Shown one piece after another: positions 25,603 to 34,026 of a DNA stretch of 64,000 nt. Position 1 is the first letter of the stretch; each line of letters opens with the position of its first letter. This stretch comes from Thermocaproicibacter sp041859875. Lineage in GTDB: Bacteria; Bacillota; Clostridia; Oscillospirales; Acutalibacteraceae. The DNA is taken from assembly GCA_041859875.1 (NCBI GenBank), contig JBFLFY010000003.1, forward strand, positions 45,200 through 109,199, written 5' to 3'. The notes under the pieces are model-generated. The model was not told the origin of the DNA. It made no database searches and saw only the letters and a program-made list of their open reading frames with translations. The position numbers were made by a program, and so were the translations under genes.

Positions 25603-26874
25603 ATGGCTGAAATCAAGCCGTTCCGCGCCCTGCGCTACACGGACAAGGCGGGGGATATTTCGAAGCTGACCTGCCCGCCCTATGACATTATCAGTGAAGA
25701 ACAGCGCCGCGCCTACCTTGCCGAAAACCCAAACAACGTAATTCGCCTGGAGCTGCCAAAAGGGGAAGACCCGTACGCAGCAGCCGGTGAAACGCTGCAG
25801 TCATGGCTGAAAGACGGCATTCTGCGCCGCGACACCGACCCCGGCCTCTACATTTATGAAGAAGAATTCGAGGCCTTCGGCGCTCGCCGGAAAGTCAAAG
25901 GAGTTATCTGCCTTGTCAAGCTGGAGAAATTCTCAAAAGGGATTATCCTTCCGCATGAGGAAACCCTCTCAAAAGCAAAGGAAGACCGCCTGAACCTGAT
26001 GAAAGCAACGAGCTGCAACTTCAGCCAGGTCTACTCGCTTTACATGGATGAAGCCCACACGACGGACGCGCGTCTGAATGCGCTTTCTTCCGGAAAGCCT
26101 CGGTACGAATTTTCCGACGGCGAAGTGACCCACCGCCTGTGGCTGGTGAACGACAAAGAAGTGATCCGTGCCATCTGCGGTGATTTTGAAAACCGCAAGC
26201 TTTACATAGCAGACGGCCACCACCGCTATGAAACGGCGCTGAACTACCGGAACTGGCGGCGCGAACAGGGCAAAGCCGACGGCAGTGAAGACTACATGAT
26301 GATGATGCTGGTCAACATGGAGCATGAAGGGCTTGTCGTCTTTCCGACGCACCGCCTTGTGCGCGGGCTTGAGAATTTTCAGGCGGAAAAGCTGCTTGCG
26401 GCCTGCGAAGAAAAGTTCAGCATTGTGCCGGAAAGCGATGTTTCACAGATTTCTCCGGTGCTGAACGAACGGTACCAGCAGGGAAAGAAAGCCTTCGGGT
26501 TCTACGCGGGCGGCGAAAGCTGGAACCTTTTGGTGCTGAAAGATGCAGACGCAATGGCGGAGATTCTCCCGGAGAAAAGCGAAGCTTACCGCGGGCTGGA
26601 CGTTTCCATTCTGCACAACCTGATTTTGGAAAAGTACCTTGGCATCGACAAAGAAAATATGGCACTGCAGAAAAACCTGACCTACACGCGCTCCCTTCAG
26701 GAGGCGCTGGACTCTGTGCGGAACGGCGAAAGCCAATGCGCGTTTCTGCTGAACCCGACCCGTGTGACGGAAATCCGCGACGTTGCCGCCGCCGGTGAGA
26801 AAATGCCGCAGAAATCAACTTACTTTTACCCGAAGCTCATTACCGGCCTCGTGATGAACCCACTTTTTCTTTGA
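25603..26874 (+). CDS. DUF1015 family protein
   Basis: A 423-residue cytosolic protein of the DUF1015 family, function unknown. The family opening is clear (AEIKPFRALRYT, then CPPYDIISEEQ), as is the conserved ADGHHRYETAL motif (residues ~205-215) that resembles a ParB/Srx-type nucleotide or metal site. In other genomes the gene often sits near serine biosynthesis genes; there is none here. The ATG has only a weak GGAG upstream. The stop codon lies within the loop of the following hairpin. Confidence 0.9.
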   Translation: MAEIKPFRALRYTDKAGDISKLTCPPYDIISEEQRRAYLAENPNNVIRLELPKGEDPYAAAGETLQSWLKDGILRRDTDPGLYIYEEEFEAFGARRKVKGVICLVKLEKFSKGIILPHEETLSKAKEDRLNLMKATSCNFSQVYSLYMDEAHTTDARLNALSSGKPRYEFSDGEVTHRLWLVNDKEVIRAICGDFENRKLYIADGHHRYETALNYRNWRREQGKADGSEDYMMMMLVNMEHEGLVVFPTHRLVRGLENFQAEKLLAACEEKFSIVPESDVSQISPVLNERYQQGKKAFGFYAGGESWNLLVLKDADAMAEILPEKSEAYRGLDVSILHNLILEKYLGIDKENMALQKNLTYTRSLQEALDSVRNGESQCAFLLNPTRVTEIRDVAAAGEKMPQKSTYFYPKLITGLVMNPLFL

Positions 26875-26888
26875 AAAGAAAAAGTGGG
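26859..26888 (+). terminator. hairpin overlapping the DUF1015 stop codon
   Basis: A 14-bp stem CCCACTTTTTCTTT/AAAGAAAAAGTGGG with the TGA stop straddling the loop. No T tract follows. Confidence 0.6.
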
Positions 26889-27030
26889 AGAAAAAGAAAC
26901 TTTACGGAATTCCAATTCAAGAATTCTGCTGACAGCAGGCGGTTTGATGTTTTTCGAGCTGCCTGCTATTTTTTTGTCTTCTGCTTTTTTGAGCAAACAG
27001 AAAGTGGGAGAAAAAGAAACTTTACGGAAT
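26881..27030. repeat. 30-bp direct repeat pair with hairpin between
   Basis: Positions 26881-26910 and 27001-27030 are identical over 30 bp (AAAGTGGGAG...TTTACGGAAT), exactly 120 bp apart. Between them is a stem AGCAGGC/GCCTGCT followed by ATTTTTTT (26934-26975), probably the working terminator. Confidence 0.8.
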
Positions 27031-27035
27031 CAAAG

Positions 27036-27069
27036 AACAGAGCGGCTGCTGAAAAGCGGCCGCTCTGTT
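27036..27069. terminator. terminator-like hairpin
   Basis: A perfect 11-bp stem AACAGAGCGGC/GCCGCTCTGTT followed by TTATT. It lies between convergent genes. Confidence 0.7.
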
Positions 27070-27144
27070 TATTCTGCGCTGTTTTATACAGTAAGGATTT
27101 CTTTTTCTGCAGCAAAAAGACATTGTTTGTATTATCGTGTCGAA

Positions 27145-27161
27145 TTAGTACTGTTTGTACT
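27145..27161. promoter_or_regulatory. AGTACN5GTACT palindrome, downstream copy
   Basis: TTAGTACTGTTTGTACT. The same 17-mer with one difference lies at 29471, so the pair brackets the four-gene operon. Confidence 0.45.
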
Positions 27162-27174
27162 TTTCTTAAAAACG

Positions 27175-27438
27175 CTAAAACACAAAATTCAGAAGCAAAA
27201 CGGCGGCAACGGCGACAATTCCGTTGGAACCGCCCAGAAGAAAAAGCCTTTTTTTCCGCACAGTATTCCGCGTCATTTTCAGCTCAACAAAATTCAGCAC
27301 GAAAAAGACGACCGGCAGGCAGCAGCAAAAAATCATACTGTTCTGCGAAAAGAAGAGGCTCGCCAGCAGCAGCATGGAAATGAAGACCGTGACGATCGTT
27401 ACGATTCCAGCGTTTTTCGCTGTTTCTCTGTTGTTCAT
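27175..27438 (-). CDS. small membrane protein
   Basis: An 87-residue protein with three hydrophobic segments (IVTIVTVFISMLLLASLFF, MIFCCCLPVVFFVLNF, GGSNGIVAVAAVLLLNFVF) joined by short basic loops. I do not recognise the family. Its start overlaps the stop of the upstream hydrolase gene by 4 bp, so it is probably co-translated with it. Confidence 0.65.
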   Translation of the reverse strand: MNNRETAKNAGIVTIVTVFISMLLLASLFFSQNSMIFCCCLPVVFFVLNFVELKMTRNTVRKKRLFLLGGSNGIVAVAAVLLLNFVF

Positions 27439-28472
27439 TGTGCCGCGCCTCCTGTTACCCGGTGGATATAACCGGAAAGTTCGTTCTGCATCTGAGTTTT
27501 GCCAAAATAGTCATTGTGGCCGGTGCCTTTTACATAAACAAATTTGTAAACCGACTTGAATTTTTTTGCAAGGGCTTCACTCTGCTGATAATTAATCATC
27601 TCGTCCGTTTTTGACGTAAAAATAAGCGGCGATACCTGCACATTCGGCGCATAGCGCTTCGTGTCGAACTGATAGCGCATCAGAGCCGTCATCGGCCCAT
27701 GAAAAATATCCAGCATACTGTTGTAAAGGTGCTGGCCGTCATAATACGGTGCGACAAGGACAAGGCCGGCAACTTTTCTCTGCGAAGCAAGGCAGGTCGC
27801 GGCGCCGGTGCCGAGGCTGTAGCCAACGGAAACAACGCGCGTTTTATCGACATAGGGCTGTTTTACGGCAAAGTCGTAAATATCGACAGCATCGGAAAAC
27901 ATATCGGCGTCGCTTGGAGTCCCGGCGCTGTATCCATAGCTGCGGTAGTCCATCATCATCACATTGCAGCCGGCGTATTTTTCAAACATCTGGCCCTTCA
28001 GATAATTCCGGAAAGTCTGGGAAGAATTCTGGCCGTTTCCGCCAAAATAAAGCACAAGCGGGGCAGGCTGCGTTTTTGCGTTTTTCTTCAGCCAGCCGCG
28101 CAGCTGCGTCCCATCGCGCGCGGTAATGGAAACCTGTTCAAACTCCGGTTTCGCCTTCAAGGTGTTGAAGCACTCCACACTGTTGCTTGGGGAAAAAAGA
28201 AGCTTTCCCTGCAAATAGTAGACGGAAACACCGAGGGCCACAGCTAAATTTAAAACACAAATCAGAACGCAGGCGGTGATTTTTGCGGCACGCCGTTTTC
28301 CAATCTGCTTGACACCAAGGTACAGCAGAAAGTTCACGCCAAAGAAAGCGGCGGTAAAAAGCAGGTAAAAAAGGCCCATTTTCCAACCGCCAAGGATGAA
28401 AGAATACGCAAGAATCGTAACCGCCGTCATTGCTAAAGCAGCAATCAGGGATAATTTACCTTCTTTTTTCAT
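27435..28472 (-). CDS. membrane-anchored alpha/beta hydrolase
   Basis: A 345-residue serine hydrolase. Three hydrophobic segments occupy residues 1-95, so the catalytic domain is membrane-tethered. The nucleophile elbow is GYSLG, the oxyanion loop is YFGGNGQN, and a late TGHNDYF supplies the candidate catalytic His; MMMDYRSYGYSAGTP is typical of YqkD/BEM46-like hydrolases. The substrate is unknown, possibly an acyl or cell-envelope ester. It follows the Nudix gene by 3 bp. Confidence 0.82.
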   Translation of the reverse strand: MKKEGKLSLIAALAMTAVTILAYSFILGGWKMGLFYLLFTAAFFGVNFLLYLGVKQIGKRRAAKITACVLICVLNLAVALGVSVYYLQGKLLFSPSNSVECFNTLKAKPEFEQVSITARDGTQLRGWLKKNAKTQPAPLVLYFGGNGQNSSQTFRNYLKGQMFEKYAGCNVMMMDYRSYGYSAGTPSDADMFSDAVDIYDFAVKQPYVDKTRVVSVGYSLGTGAATCLASQRKVAGLVLVAPYYDGQHLYNSMLDIFHGPMTALMRYQFDTKRYAPNVQVSPLIFTSKTDEMINYQQSEALAKKFKSVYKFVYVKGTGHNDYFGKTQMQNELSGYIHRVTGGAAQ

Positions 28473-28475
28473 CGG

Positions 28476-29021
28476 TTACAGTTTCCCCTGTTCCACAAGC
28501 CTCGCGGTCTTCAGCACAAGCACTTGTGTTTTTGCGTCTTTGATTTCGCCGGACATCACCATCTGAACGGCTTTTTCCAGCGGGATTTTCTCCACTTCGA
28601 GGAATTCCCCTTCGTCCAGGTCGTCCGCACCGCGGCTTTCCGCGCGGCAGGCATAAAGGGAAATAATTTCGTTTGTGTAGCCGGGGGAAGGGTACAGCTT
28701 GCCAAGGTCGGCATAATTTTTCCCCGCCACGCCGGTTTCTTCGCGCAGCTCGCGCTTTCCGGCTTCAAATGGGTCTTCGCCCTTTTCAAGCTTTCCGGCT
28801 GGGAGCTCCAGCACGATTTCATGGTACGGGTAACGGTACTGGCGCACAAAGTAAAGCTCGTTTTTCTCGGTGAGTGCGGCAACGCTTACGCCGCCGTGGT
28901 GGTCTACACACTCGCGCATGACTTTGCGGCCATTTTCAAGCTCCGCGCGGTCAACGTGGAAATCGAGGATTTTACCGTGGTAAACGTCGTTCCGTTCCAG
29001 AGTCGTTTCCGTCAGTTTCAT
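28476..29021 (-). CDS. Nudix hydrolase, ADP-ribose pyrophosphatase-like
   Basis: A 181-residue Nudix hydrolase, probably hydrolysing ADP-ribose to AMP and ribose 5-phosphate. The Nudix box is GKLEKGEDPFEAGKRE followed by LREETGVAG. The upstream strand pattern (HHGGVSVAAL, VRQYRYPYHE, LELPAGK) is that of NudF/ADPRase. The ATG at 29021 follows GGAGGG at 8 bp; a long in-frame upstream extension overlaps the previous gene and is not credible. Confidence 0.9.
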   Translation of the reverse strand: MKLTETTLERNDVYHGKILDFHVDRAELENGRKVMRECVDHHGGVSVAALTEKNELYFVRQYRYPYHEIVLELPAGKLEKGEDPFEAGKRELREETGVAGKNYADLGKLYPSPGYTNEIISLYACRAESRGADDLDEGEFLEVEKIPLEKAVQMVMSGEIKDAKTQVLVLKTARLVEQGKL

Positions 29022-29025
29022 AAAA

Positions 29026-29376
29026 TCATCCCTCCGCCTTTTTTGTGAGAATCCGGTGCTGCCACACGCCAAGCACTGCCGCAGACACAAGCAGCAGCAC
29101 GGTTGACGGAACCCCAAATCCCGTCCAGAAAGCACAGACGAGCGCCGTAATCTGCAGAATGTACAGTGCGGCGAATCCCGCCTGCCTGGCGCCGAAGATT
29201 TTCCGCTTCGCGCAGGTGGCAAGCACCGGAATCCCATCAAAAACCGTCATCAGCACCGCAAGGGCACTCAGCACAACCAGCCTTATCATTTCCGCCGGAA
29301 AATGATAAAAAAACCGGAAAAAAATCAGCAGGGCGGCGCACCCGATGACCGTTTTATTGATTTTCTGCTCACTCAT
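29026..29376 (-). CDS. small multi-pass membrane protein
   Basis: A 116-residue protein with four hydrophobic segments (TVIGCAALLIFFRFFY, LVVLSALAVLMTVFDG, FAALYILQITALVCAFW, STVLLLVSAAVLGVW). The ATG at 29376 follows GGGAG; the frame is open 15 codons upstream without a better site. It is the first gene of an operon with the Nudix, hydrolase and 87-residue membrane proteins. Function is unknown. Confidence 0.65.
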   Translation of the reverse strand: MSEQKINKTVIGCAALLIFFRFFYHFPAEMIRLVVLSALAVLMTVFDGIPVLATCAKRKIFGARQAGFAALYILQITALVCAFWTGFGVPSTVLLLVSAAVLGVWQHRILTKKAEG

Positions 29377-29470
29377 ACGCGGCTCCCGTTCCCTGAAAGT
29401 TTTCCACTTAATTTTCACCAATGGTGGAAAGTCTGCAGCTTTCTCTTTAATGCTGTATTTTTTCTACATG

Positions 29471-29487
29471 TTAGTACTGATTGTACT
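29471..29487. promoter_or_regulatory. AGTACN5GTACT palindrome, upstream copy
   Basis: TTAGTACTGATTGTACT, about 95 bp before the first gene of the operon and between it and the lipoprotein gene. The palindromic arms are perfect. Confidence 0.45.
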
Positions 29488-29519
29488 GAAATTACCCAAA
29501 TTTTGCGGCATTTTCCCGC

Positions 29520-30143
29520 TTAAGAGAACGCGTAAGTAAAATTCGGTTCGTAATCGTAAAGTTCGCGGTAAAGCGCGGCTGCGCGGCTGCGGTAAAAATC
29601 CATGCCTTTTGAGGCCGCCTCCACCCGCGCCATGGAACCGCCAAGGGCCTGCGCGTCGTCGCTGATTTTTTTCAGCGCGTCGTTCCGCCCGTTTTCCCAG
29701 TCTTTCTGCTCTGCCTCAATTTTTGCTTTTTTATCGGAATCCGACGCCAGCCGGTCTTCCAACTCGGAAAACGCGTGGTTGATTTCCTTTTCCCAGAGGA
29801 CCGCATATTTCCCCGAAACCTTTACCATGTCGGTATTGGAGACGGCTTTTTTCATCTCAGCAATATACTTCACATCAATGGGGTTTTGCTTAAACTTAGC
29901 GTTAAATGCATCGCTGTCTGTACTCTCTGTTTTCACCATACCGCCCTGGGAAGCGGCTCCGTCCGAGGAAGCCGCAGAAGAAGATTCCTGCCCGGAAACG
30001 ACGGACGAACTCTGCTCGGAAACCATCTGCCGCGAAACCGCGGAAGACGATGCGGCAGAGGAAACCTCCGGTGTTTTGTTACAGCCGGAGCAAAGCACCC
30101 CCGCCGTGCAGAGAACTGCAAGAAGCAATCCCGTTTTTTTCAT
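29520..30143 (-). CDS. lipoprotein with LprI-like domain
   Basis: A 207-residue secreted lipoprotein. The signal peptide (KKTGLLLAVLCTAGVLCSGC) ends in a lipobox with Cys as the anchor. A ~50-residue Ser/Glu linker follows. The C-terminal helical domain (LWEKEINHAFSELEDRL, KIEAEQKDWENGRND) resembles DUF1311/LprI domains, one member of which inhibits lysozyme. The role here is unknown. It follows gyrA by 15 bp, so read-through from gyrA is possible. Confidence 0.78.
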   Translation of the reverse strand: MKKTGLLLAVLCTAGVLCSGCNKTPEVSSAASSSAVSRQMVSEQSSSVVSGQESSSAASSDGAASQGGMVKTESTDSDAFNAKFKQNPIDVKYIAEMKKAVSNTDMVKVSGKYAVLWEKEINHAFSELEDRLASDSDKKAKIEAEQKDWENGRNDALKKISDDAQALGGSMARVEAASKGMDFYRSRAAALYRELYDYEPNFTYAFS

Positions 30144-30158
30144 CAAAAACGCACCTCG

Positions 30159-32726
30159 TTATTTTTCCGGCTCCACGCCATTTGGCTGCTCTGCTTCGGA
30201 AGAATCCTCTTCCGCTTTTTCCTTGGCCTGTTCTTCGGCGGTTTCGCCGCCTTCCTCCGCACTGCCGTCATCTTCCGGCTGCGCGGTTTCTTCGTCGCCG
30301 CTGCGGGGAGCGCGCGCCAGCGTTACAACGCGGCTGCCTTCCGCAAGGCGCATCAACAGCACGCCTTTGGAAGGCCGTGCGCATACGCGGATGGAATCTG
30401 CATGAATGCGGATAATAATGCCGTCGGAAGAAATTAAAATCAGGTCGTCGGCAAGCGGGTCAACCAGCTGGATGGACGCAACATTGCCGTATTTAGCCAC
30501 ACGGTAATTGATTTTACCCATGCCGGCACGCCGCTGGAGGGTGTAGTCCGTAAGAGGGGAAAGACGGCCGTTCCCGGTTTCGGAAACCGTAAGCAGAAGC
30601 GCGCCTTCGCGCACAACGCTCATGCCAACGATGGTGTCGTCTTTTTTCAGTGTCATGGCTTTCACGCCGCGCGCCGTGCGTCCCATGGCGCGGACGTCGT
30701 TTTCATCAAAGCGGATGGCCATGCCGAAGCGTGTGGCAACAAGGAGCTGGTCTTTTCCGCCGGTCAGGCGGACCCAGGCAAGTTCGTCGCCGTCGTCAAG
30801 GTTTACGGCGATAACGCCGCCTTTGCGCGCGGTGTTGAACTCGGAAAGGTGTGTGCGCTTAATAATGCCGTTCTTGGTAATCATCACAAGGTAACTTTCG
30901 GCGTCGAACTCCGGCACACGAATCATGGAAGTGACTTTTTCGTCCTGCGCAATCGGCAGCAGGTTGGCAATGTTCACGCCCTTGCCGGTGCGGGAGCCTT
31001 CCGGAATTTCGTAGCTTTTCAGGCGGTACGCACGGCCGCGGTTGGTGAAGAACATCACATAGTTATGCGTGCGGGTGAGGAACATTTCGGAGGCGATGTC
31101 TTCCTCACGGCGCGTCATGCCGCTTACGCCGCGTCCGCCGCGGTGCTGGGTGCGGTAAACATCCGGGTCCTGCCGCTTGATATAGCCGAATTCCGTCAGG
31201 GTCAGCATACACGCTTCATCCGGAATCAGGTCTTCAATATCCATTTCGCCGCTGATGGTTTCGATTTCCGTGCGGCGGTCGTCGCCGAATTTATCCCTTA
31301 CTGCGATGGCTTCCTGCTTGACGATGGCAAGCACGCGCTCTTCATGCGCGAGGATGTCCTGGTAGTCTGCAATTTTTTCCAGCAGGCCGGAAAGCTCCTG
31401 CTCCAGTTTTTCGCGCTCGAGGCCGGTCAGGCGGCCAAGAGGCATTTCGACGATTGCCTTCGTCTGCACATCGTCAAGGCCAAAACGCACGCTCAGGTTC
31501 TGGCGTGCTTCCGCCACGGATTTGGAAGCGCGGATAATTCTTACAACCTCGTCGATATTATCGACGGCTATTTTCAATCCTTCGAGGATATGGGCGCGGT
31601 CCTGTGCTTTTTTCAGCTCAAAAGCAGTGCGGCGGCGCACAACCTCAACCTGGAATTTGACGTATTCTTCGAGAATCTGCTTTAAGGTGAGCAGTTTCGG
31701 CTCGCCGTTCACAATGGCAAGCATAATAACGCCGAAGGTCGTCTGCATCTGTGTGTAAGTATACAGGCGGTTCAGCACTATCTGAGGGGAAGCGTCGCGG
31801 CGCACGGAAATTACAATGCGCATTCCTTCGCGGTCGGAATGGTCTTCAATGTTGGTGATGCCTTCAATGCGCTTTTCCTTGACAAGGTTGGCGATGCTTT
31901 CAATCAGGCGGGCTTTGTTCACCTGGTAAGGCAGCTCTGTTACAACAATCTGGAAGCGGCCGTTCTTTTCCTCTTCAATTTCGGCACGGGCGCGCACAAG
32001 AATGCGGCCGCGGCCTGTGGCGTACGCGGCGCGGATTCCGCTGCGGCCCATGATGATGCCGCCCGTTGGAAAATCCGGGCCTTTGATGCTCTGCATCAGC
32101 TCGTCAAGCGTTGCGTCCGGGTTGTCGATGAGGGTGCAGACGCCGTCGATAACTTCCCGCATATTATGCGGCGGAATATTCGTCGCCATGCCGACGGCAA
32201 TGCCCGTGGAACCGTTTACCAGCAGGTTCGGGTAATGGCTTGGCAGAACAACAGGTTCTTTCAGGCGGTCGTCATAGTTTGGCTGGAAGTCGACGGTGTT
32301 TTTGTCGATGTCCTGCAGCATTTCCACGGCGACTTTGCTCATGCGGGCTTCGGTATAACGGTAGGCAGCCGGCGGGTCGCCATCCACGGAACCAAAGTTG
32401 CCGTGGCCGTCCACCAGAAGGTAGCGCATGGAAAAATCCTGTGCAAGGCGCACCAGTGCGTCATAAACCGAGGCGTCGCCGTGCGGGTGGTAACGGCCCA
32501 GCACGGAACCGACGGTGTCGGCGCATTTGCGGTAAGGCTTGTCCGGCGAAAGGCCGTTTTCGTACATGGTGTAGAGGATGCGGCGGTGAACAGGCTTTAA
32601 GCCGTCGCGCACATCCGGCAGCGCACGCTGTACGATAACAGACATGGAATAATCCAGAAATGCCTGTTTTACCTCTTTTTCAAGGTCGACGTCAACGATT
32701 TTTGACTTTGCTTCTATTTCATCCAT
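30159..32726 (-). CDS. gyrA: DNA gyrase subunit A
   Basis: Cleaves and rejoins DNA in the A2B2 gyrase complex that introduces negative supercoils. The 855 residues include the catalytic tyrosine Tyr124 in RYTEARMS, the resistance-determining region HPHGDASVYDALV, and C-terminal beta-propeller blades. The GyrA box appears as RGGRGVSG. Position 85 (Ser83 in E. coli) is Ala. The tail after the last blade is ~45 residues of mostly Glu/Asp/Ala and is probably disordered. The start overlaps the upstream YcxB-like gene by 13 bp. Confidence 0.98.
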   Translation of the reverse strand: MDEIEAKSKIVDVDLEKEVKQAFLDYSMSVIVQRALPDVRDGLKPVHRRILYTMYENGLSPDKPYRKCADTVGSVLGRYHPHGDASVYDALVRLAQDFSMRYLLVDGHGNFGSVDGDPPAAYRYTEARMSKVAVEMLQDIDKNTVDFQPNYDDRLKEPVVLPSHYPNLLVNGSTGIAVGMATNIPPHNMREVIDGVCTLIDNPDATLDELMQSIKGPDFPTGGIIMGRSGIRAAYATGRGRILVRARAEIEEEKNGRFQIVVTELPYQVNKARLIESIANLVKEKRIEGITNIEDHSDREGMRIVISVRRDASPQIVLNRLYTYTQMQTTFGVIMLAIVNGEPKLLTLKQILEEYVKFQVEVVRRRTAFELKKAQDRAHILEGLKIAVDNIDEVVRIIRASKSVAEARQNLSVRFGLDDVQTKAIVEMPLGRLTGLEREKLEQELSGLLEKIADYQDILAHEERVLAIVKQEAIAVRDKFGDDRRTEIETISGEMDIEDLIPDEACMLTLTEFGYIKRQDPDVYRTQHRGGRGVSGMTRREEDIASEMFLTRTHNYVMFFTNRGRAYRLKSYEIPEGSRTGKGVNIANLLPIAQDEKVTSMIRVPEFDAESYLVMITKNGIIKRTHLSEFNTARKGGVIAVNLDDGDELAWVRLTGGKDQLLVATRFGMAIRFDENDVRAMGRTARGVKAMTLKKDDTIVGMSVVREGALLLTVSETGNGRLSPLTDYTLQRRAGMGKINYRVAKYGNVASIQLVDPLADDLILISSDGIIIRIHADSIRVCARPSKGVLLMRLAEGSRVVTLARAPRSGDEETAQPEDDGSAEEGGETAEEQAKEKAEEDSSEAEQPNGVEPEK

Positions 32727-33262
32727 TCACGGGCACCTTCCTGCTTGAATTTTTGTTTTATCGCTTTGGCAAGCAGGTCTTCGACCCGCTTTTGCTCGTC
32801 TTTTTTCATAATGCGTTTGGGCACGCACCGGCACTCCCCAATCCCGGTGCAGTACAGAATCATTTTCTCGTCGGCATACGCTGCGTACAGCATTTGGTAC
32901 GGGATTTTTGCCGTATACCGTTCCGACTGGACTTCAACCGATTTTTCCCCGAACACGGCCGTCTGTGCTGTTACGCTGCGGCGGCCGGTGTCAAATGCGG
33001 CAAAAGCGCGCCTTTTTGCAGCGACTTCCAAGGTGGGAACGCAGAGGAAAAGGAAAAACACCCCGCACACCATCAACACGGAAATCAGCGGCTGTGTTCC
33101 CGGGTTCACGGCAAAAAGCACACACGCGGCGGCTATCATCACCAGCCCGGCAATGCGGGAACCCACACGGTAAACGCCGCCGCTCTGCATTTTCATCTGT
33201 GCCAGCGCTGCGTCGGCAAAATCATCGCGGGTCAAGGCAAAACTTACAGTGACCGGCTCCAT
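32714..33262 (-). CDS. YcxB-like membrane protein 1
   Basis: A 182-residue protein with two hydrophobic spans near residues 35-75 (GLVMIAAACVLFAV, VLMVCGVFFLFLCV) and a C-terminal cytoplasmic domain resembling YcxB (SVEVQSERYTAKIPYQMLYAAYADEKMILYC). Function is unknown. It overlaps the gyrA start and follows the next YcxB-like gene with no gap, so all three genes are probably in the gyrBA transcript. Confidence 0.72.
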   Translation of the reverse strand: MEPVTVSFALTRDDFADAALAQMKMQSGGVYRVGSRIAGLVMIAAACVLFAVNPGTQPLISVLMVCGVFFLFLCVPTLEVAAKRRAFAAFDTGRRSVTAQTAVFGEKSVEVQSERYTAKIPYQMLYAAYADEKMILYCTGIGECRCVPKRIMKKDEQKRVEDLLAKAIKQKFKQEGAREWMK

Positions 33263-33832
33263 TCAGGTTCCTCCTCTTCTGGCGTGGTACCATCTGCCGT
33301 CAAATGCGCTTTGGAACAGTGCGGATATTTGTTTTGCAGTTTCTTCCGGCAAGCCTTTTTTCCTGACCACAAACAGGAAACGCTCCCGGCCGCCCGCTGC
33401 GGCAATGAAATCATCGGTCTCAACGCAGAGGAAAAAATCCGTCCAGTACTCTGTCATCTGTTCGCAGCTGCTTTTTACTTCCACATGGTCATGAAAAACG
33501 GCCAAATCGGCAGGAAGTGCCGCCAGGGGGCAGGAACGGAACCATTTTCGCACCTGCCGCGCCCTGAAAACAGGCTGCAGCAGCCCAACAAGAAGCGCCG
33601 CCACAGCGCAGGCTGCGGCAACTAAAATCGGAATCCACACGAAACGCGGGAAAGCGTGCAATCCAGCCGGAATCAGCGAAGCGGCAACGGCAGCGCCCGT
33701 CAGGCACAGGGCCGCACGGGTGGATCGCCGTTTCATAGGACTGGAGTAATAACTCAGCGCAGCCTCCGCTGCAATGTAATCCAGCTCCGTCAAGGTCTGA
33801 TGCAGGATAACCGGCTTTTCCTTTCGAATCAT
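33263..33832 (-). CDS. YcxB-like membrane protein 2
   Basis: A 189-residue protein with the same plan as its neighbours: two spans (AALCLTGAAVAASLIPAG, IPILVAAACAVAALLVGLL) and then a C-terminal beta-rich domain (VFHDHVEVKSSCEQMTEYW, FIAAAGGRERFLFVVRK). The ATG at 33832 follows GAGG at 6 bp. It ends where YcxB-like 1 begins. Similarity to the other two is mostly in architecture, so the duplication is old or the family assignment is loose. Confidence 0.68.
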   Translation of the reverse strand: MIRKEKPVILHQTLTELDYIAAEAALSYYSSPMKRRSTRAALCLTGAAVAASLIPAGLHAFPRFVWIPILVAAACAVAALLVGLLQPVFRARQVRKWFRSCPLAALPADLAVFHDHVEVKSSCEQMTEYWTDFFLCVETDDFIAAAGGRERFLFVVRKKGLPEETAKQISALFQSAFDGRWYHARRGGT

Positions 33833-33988
33833 ATTCTTCCTCTCAAAAAGCCTTTTGCAAAAGGCTTTGCGAAAACTTTTCCGTTCTTTCACTTGGGCTG
33901 CTTCCTGCAACTTCTAACTGCAGCAGCCCCTGAAAACTTCTTTTCTGAAAATTGCCGTGGTTACATTTGGTCTCTGCAAAACTTTGCT

Positions 33989-34020
33989 GGCACAATGTGC
34001 CTTTCGCTGCCTACGGTTTT
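33989..34020 (+). repeat. Module C fragment
   Basis: Only the first hairpin region of module C (GGCACAATGTGCC, then CTACGG), at the 3' end of the third YcxB-like gene. A hairpin AAAGCCTTTTGCAAAAGGCTTT is nearby at 33841-33864. Confidence 0.55.
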
Positions 34021-34026
34021 TTTCTT

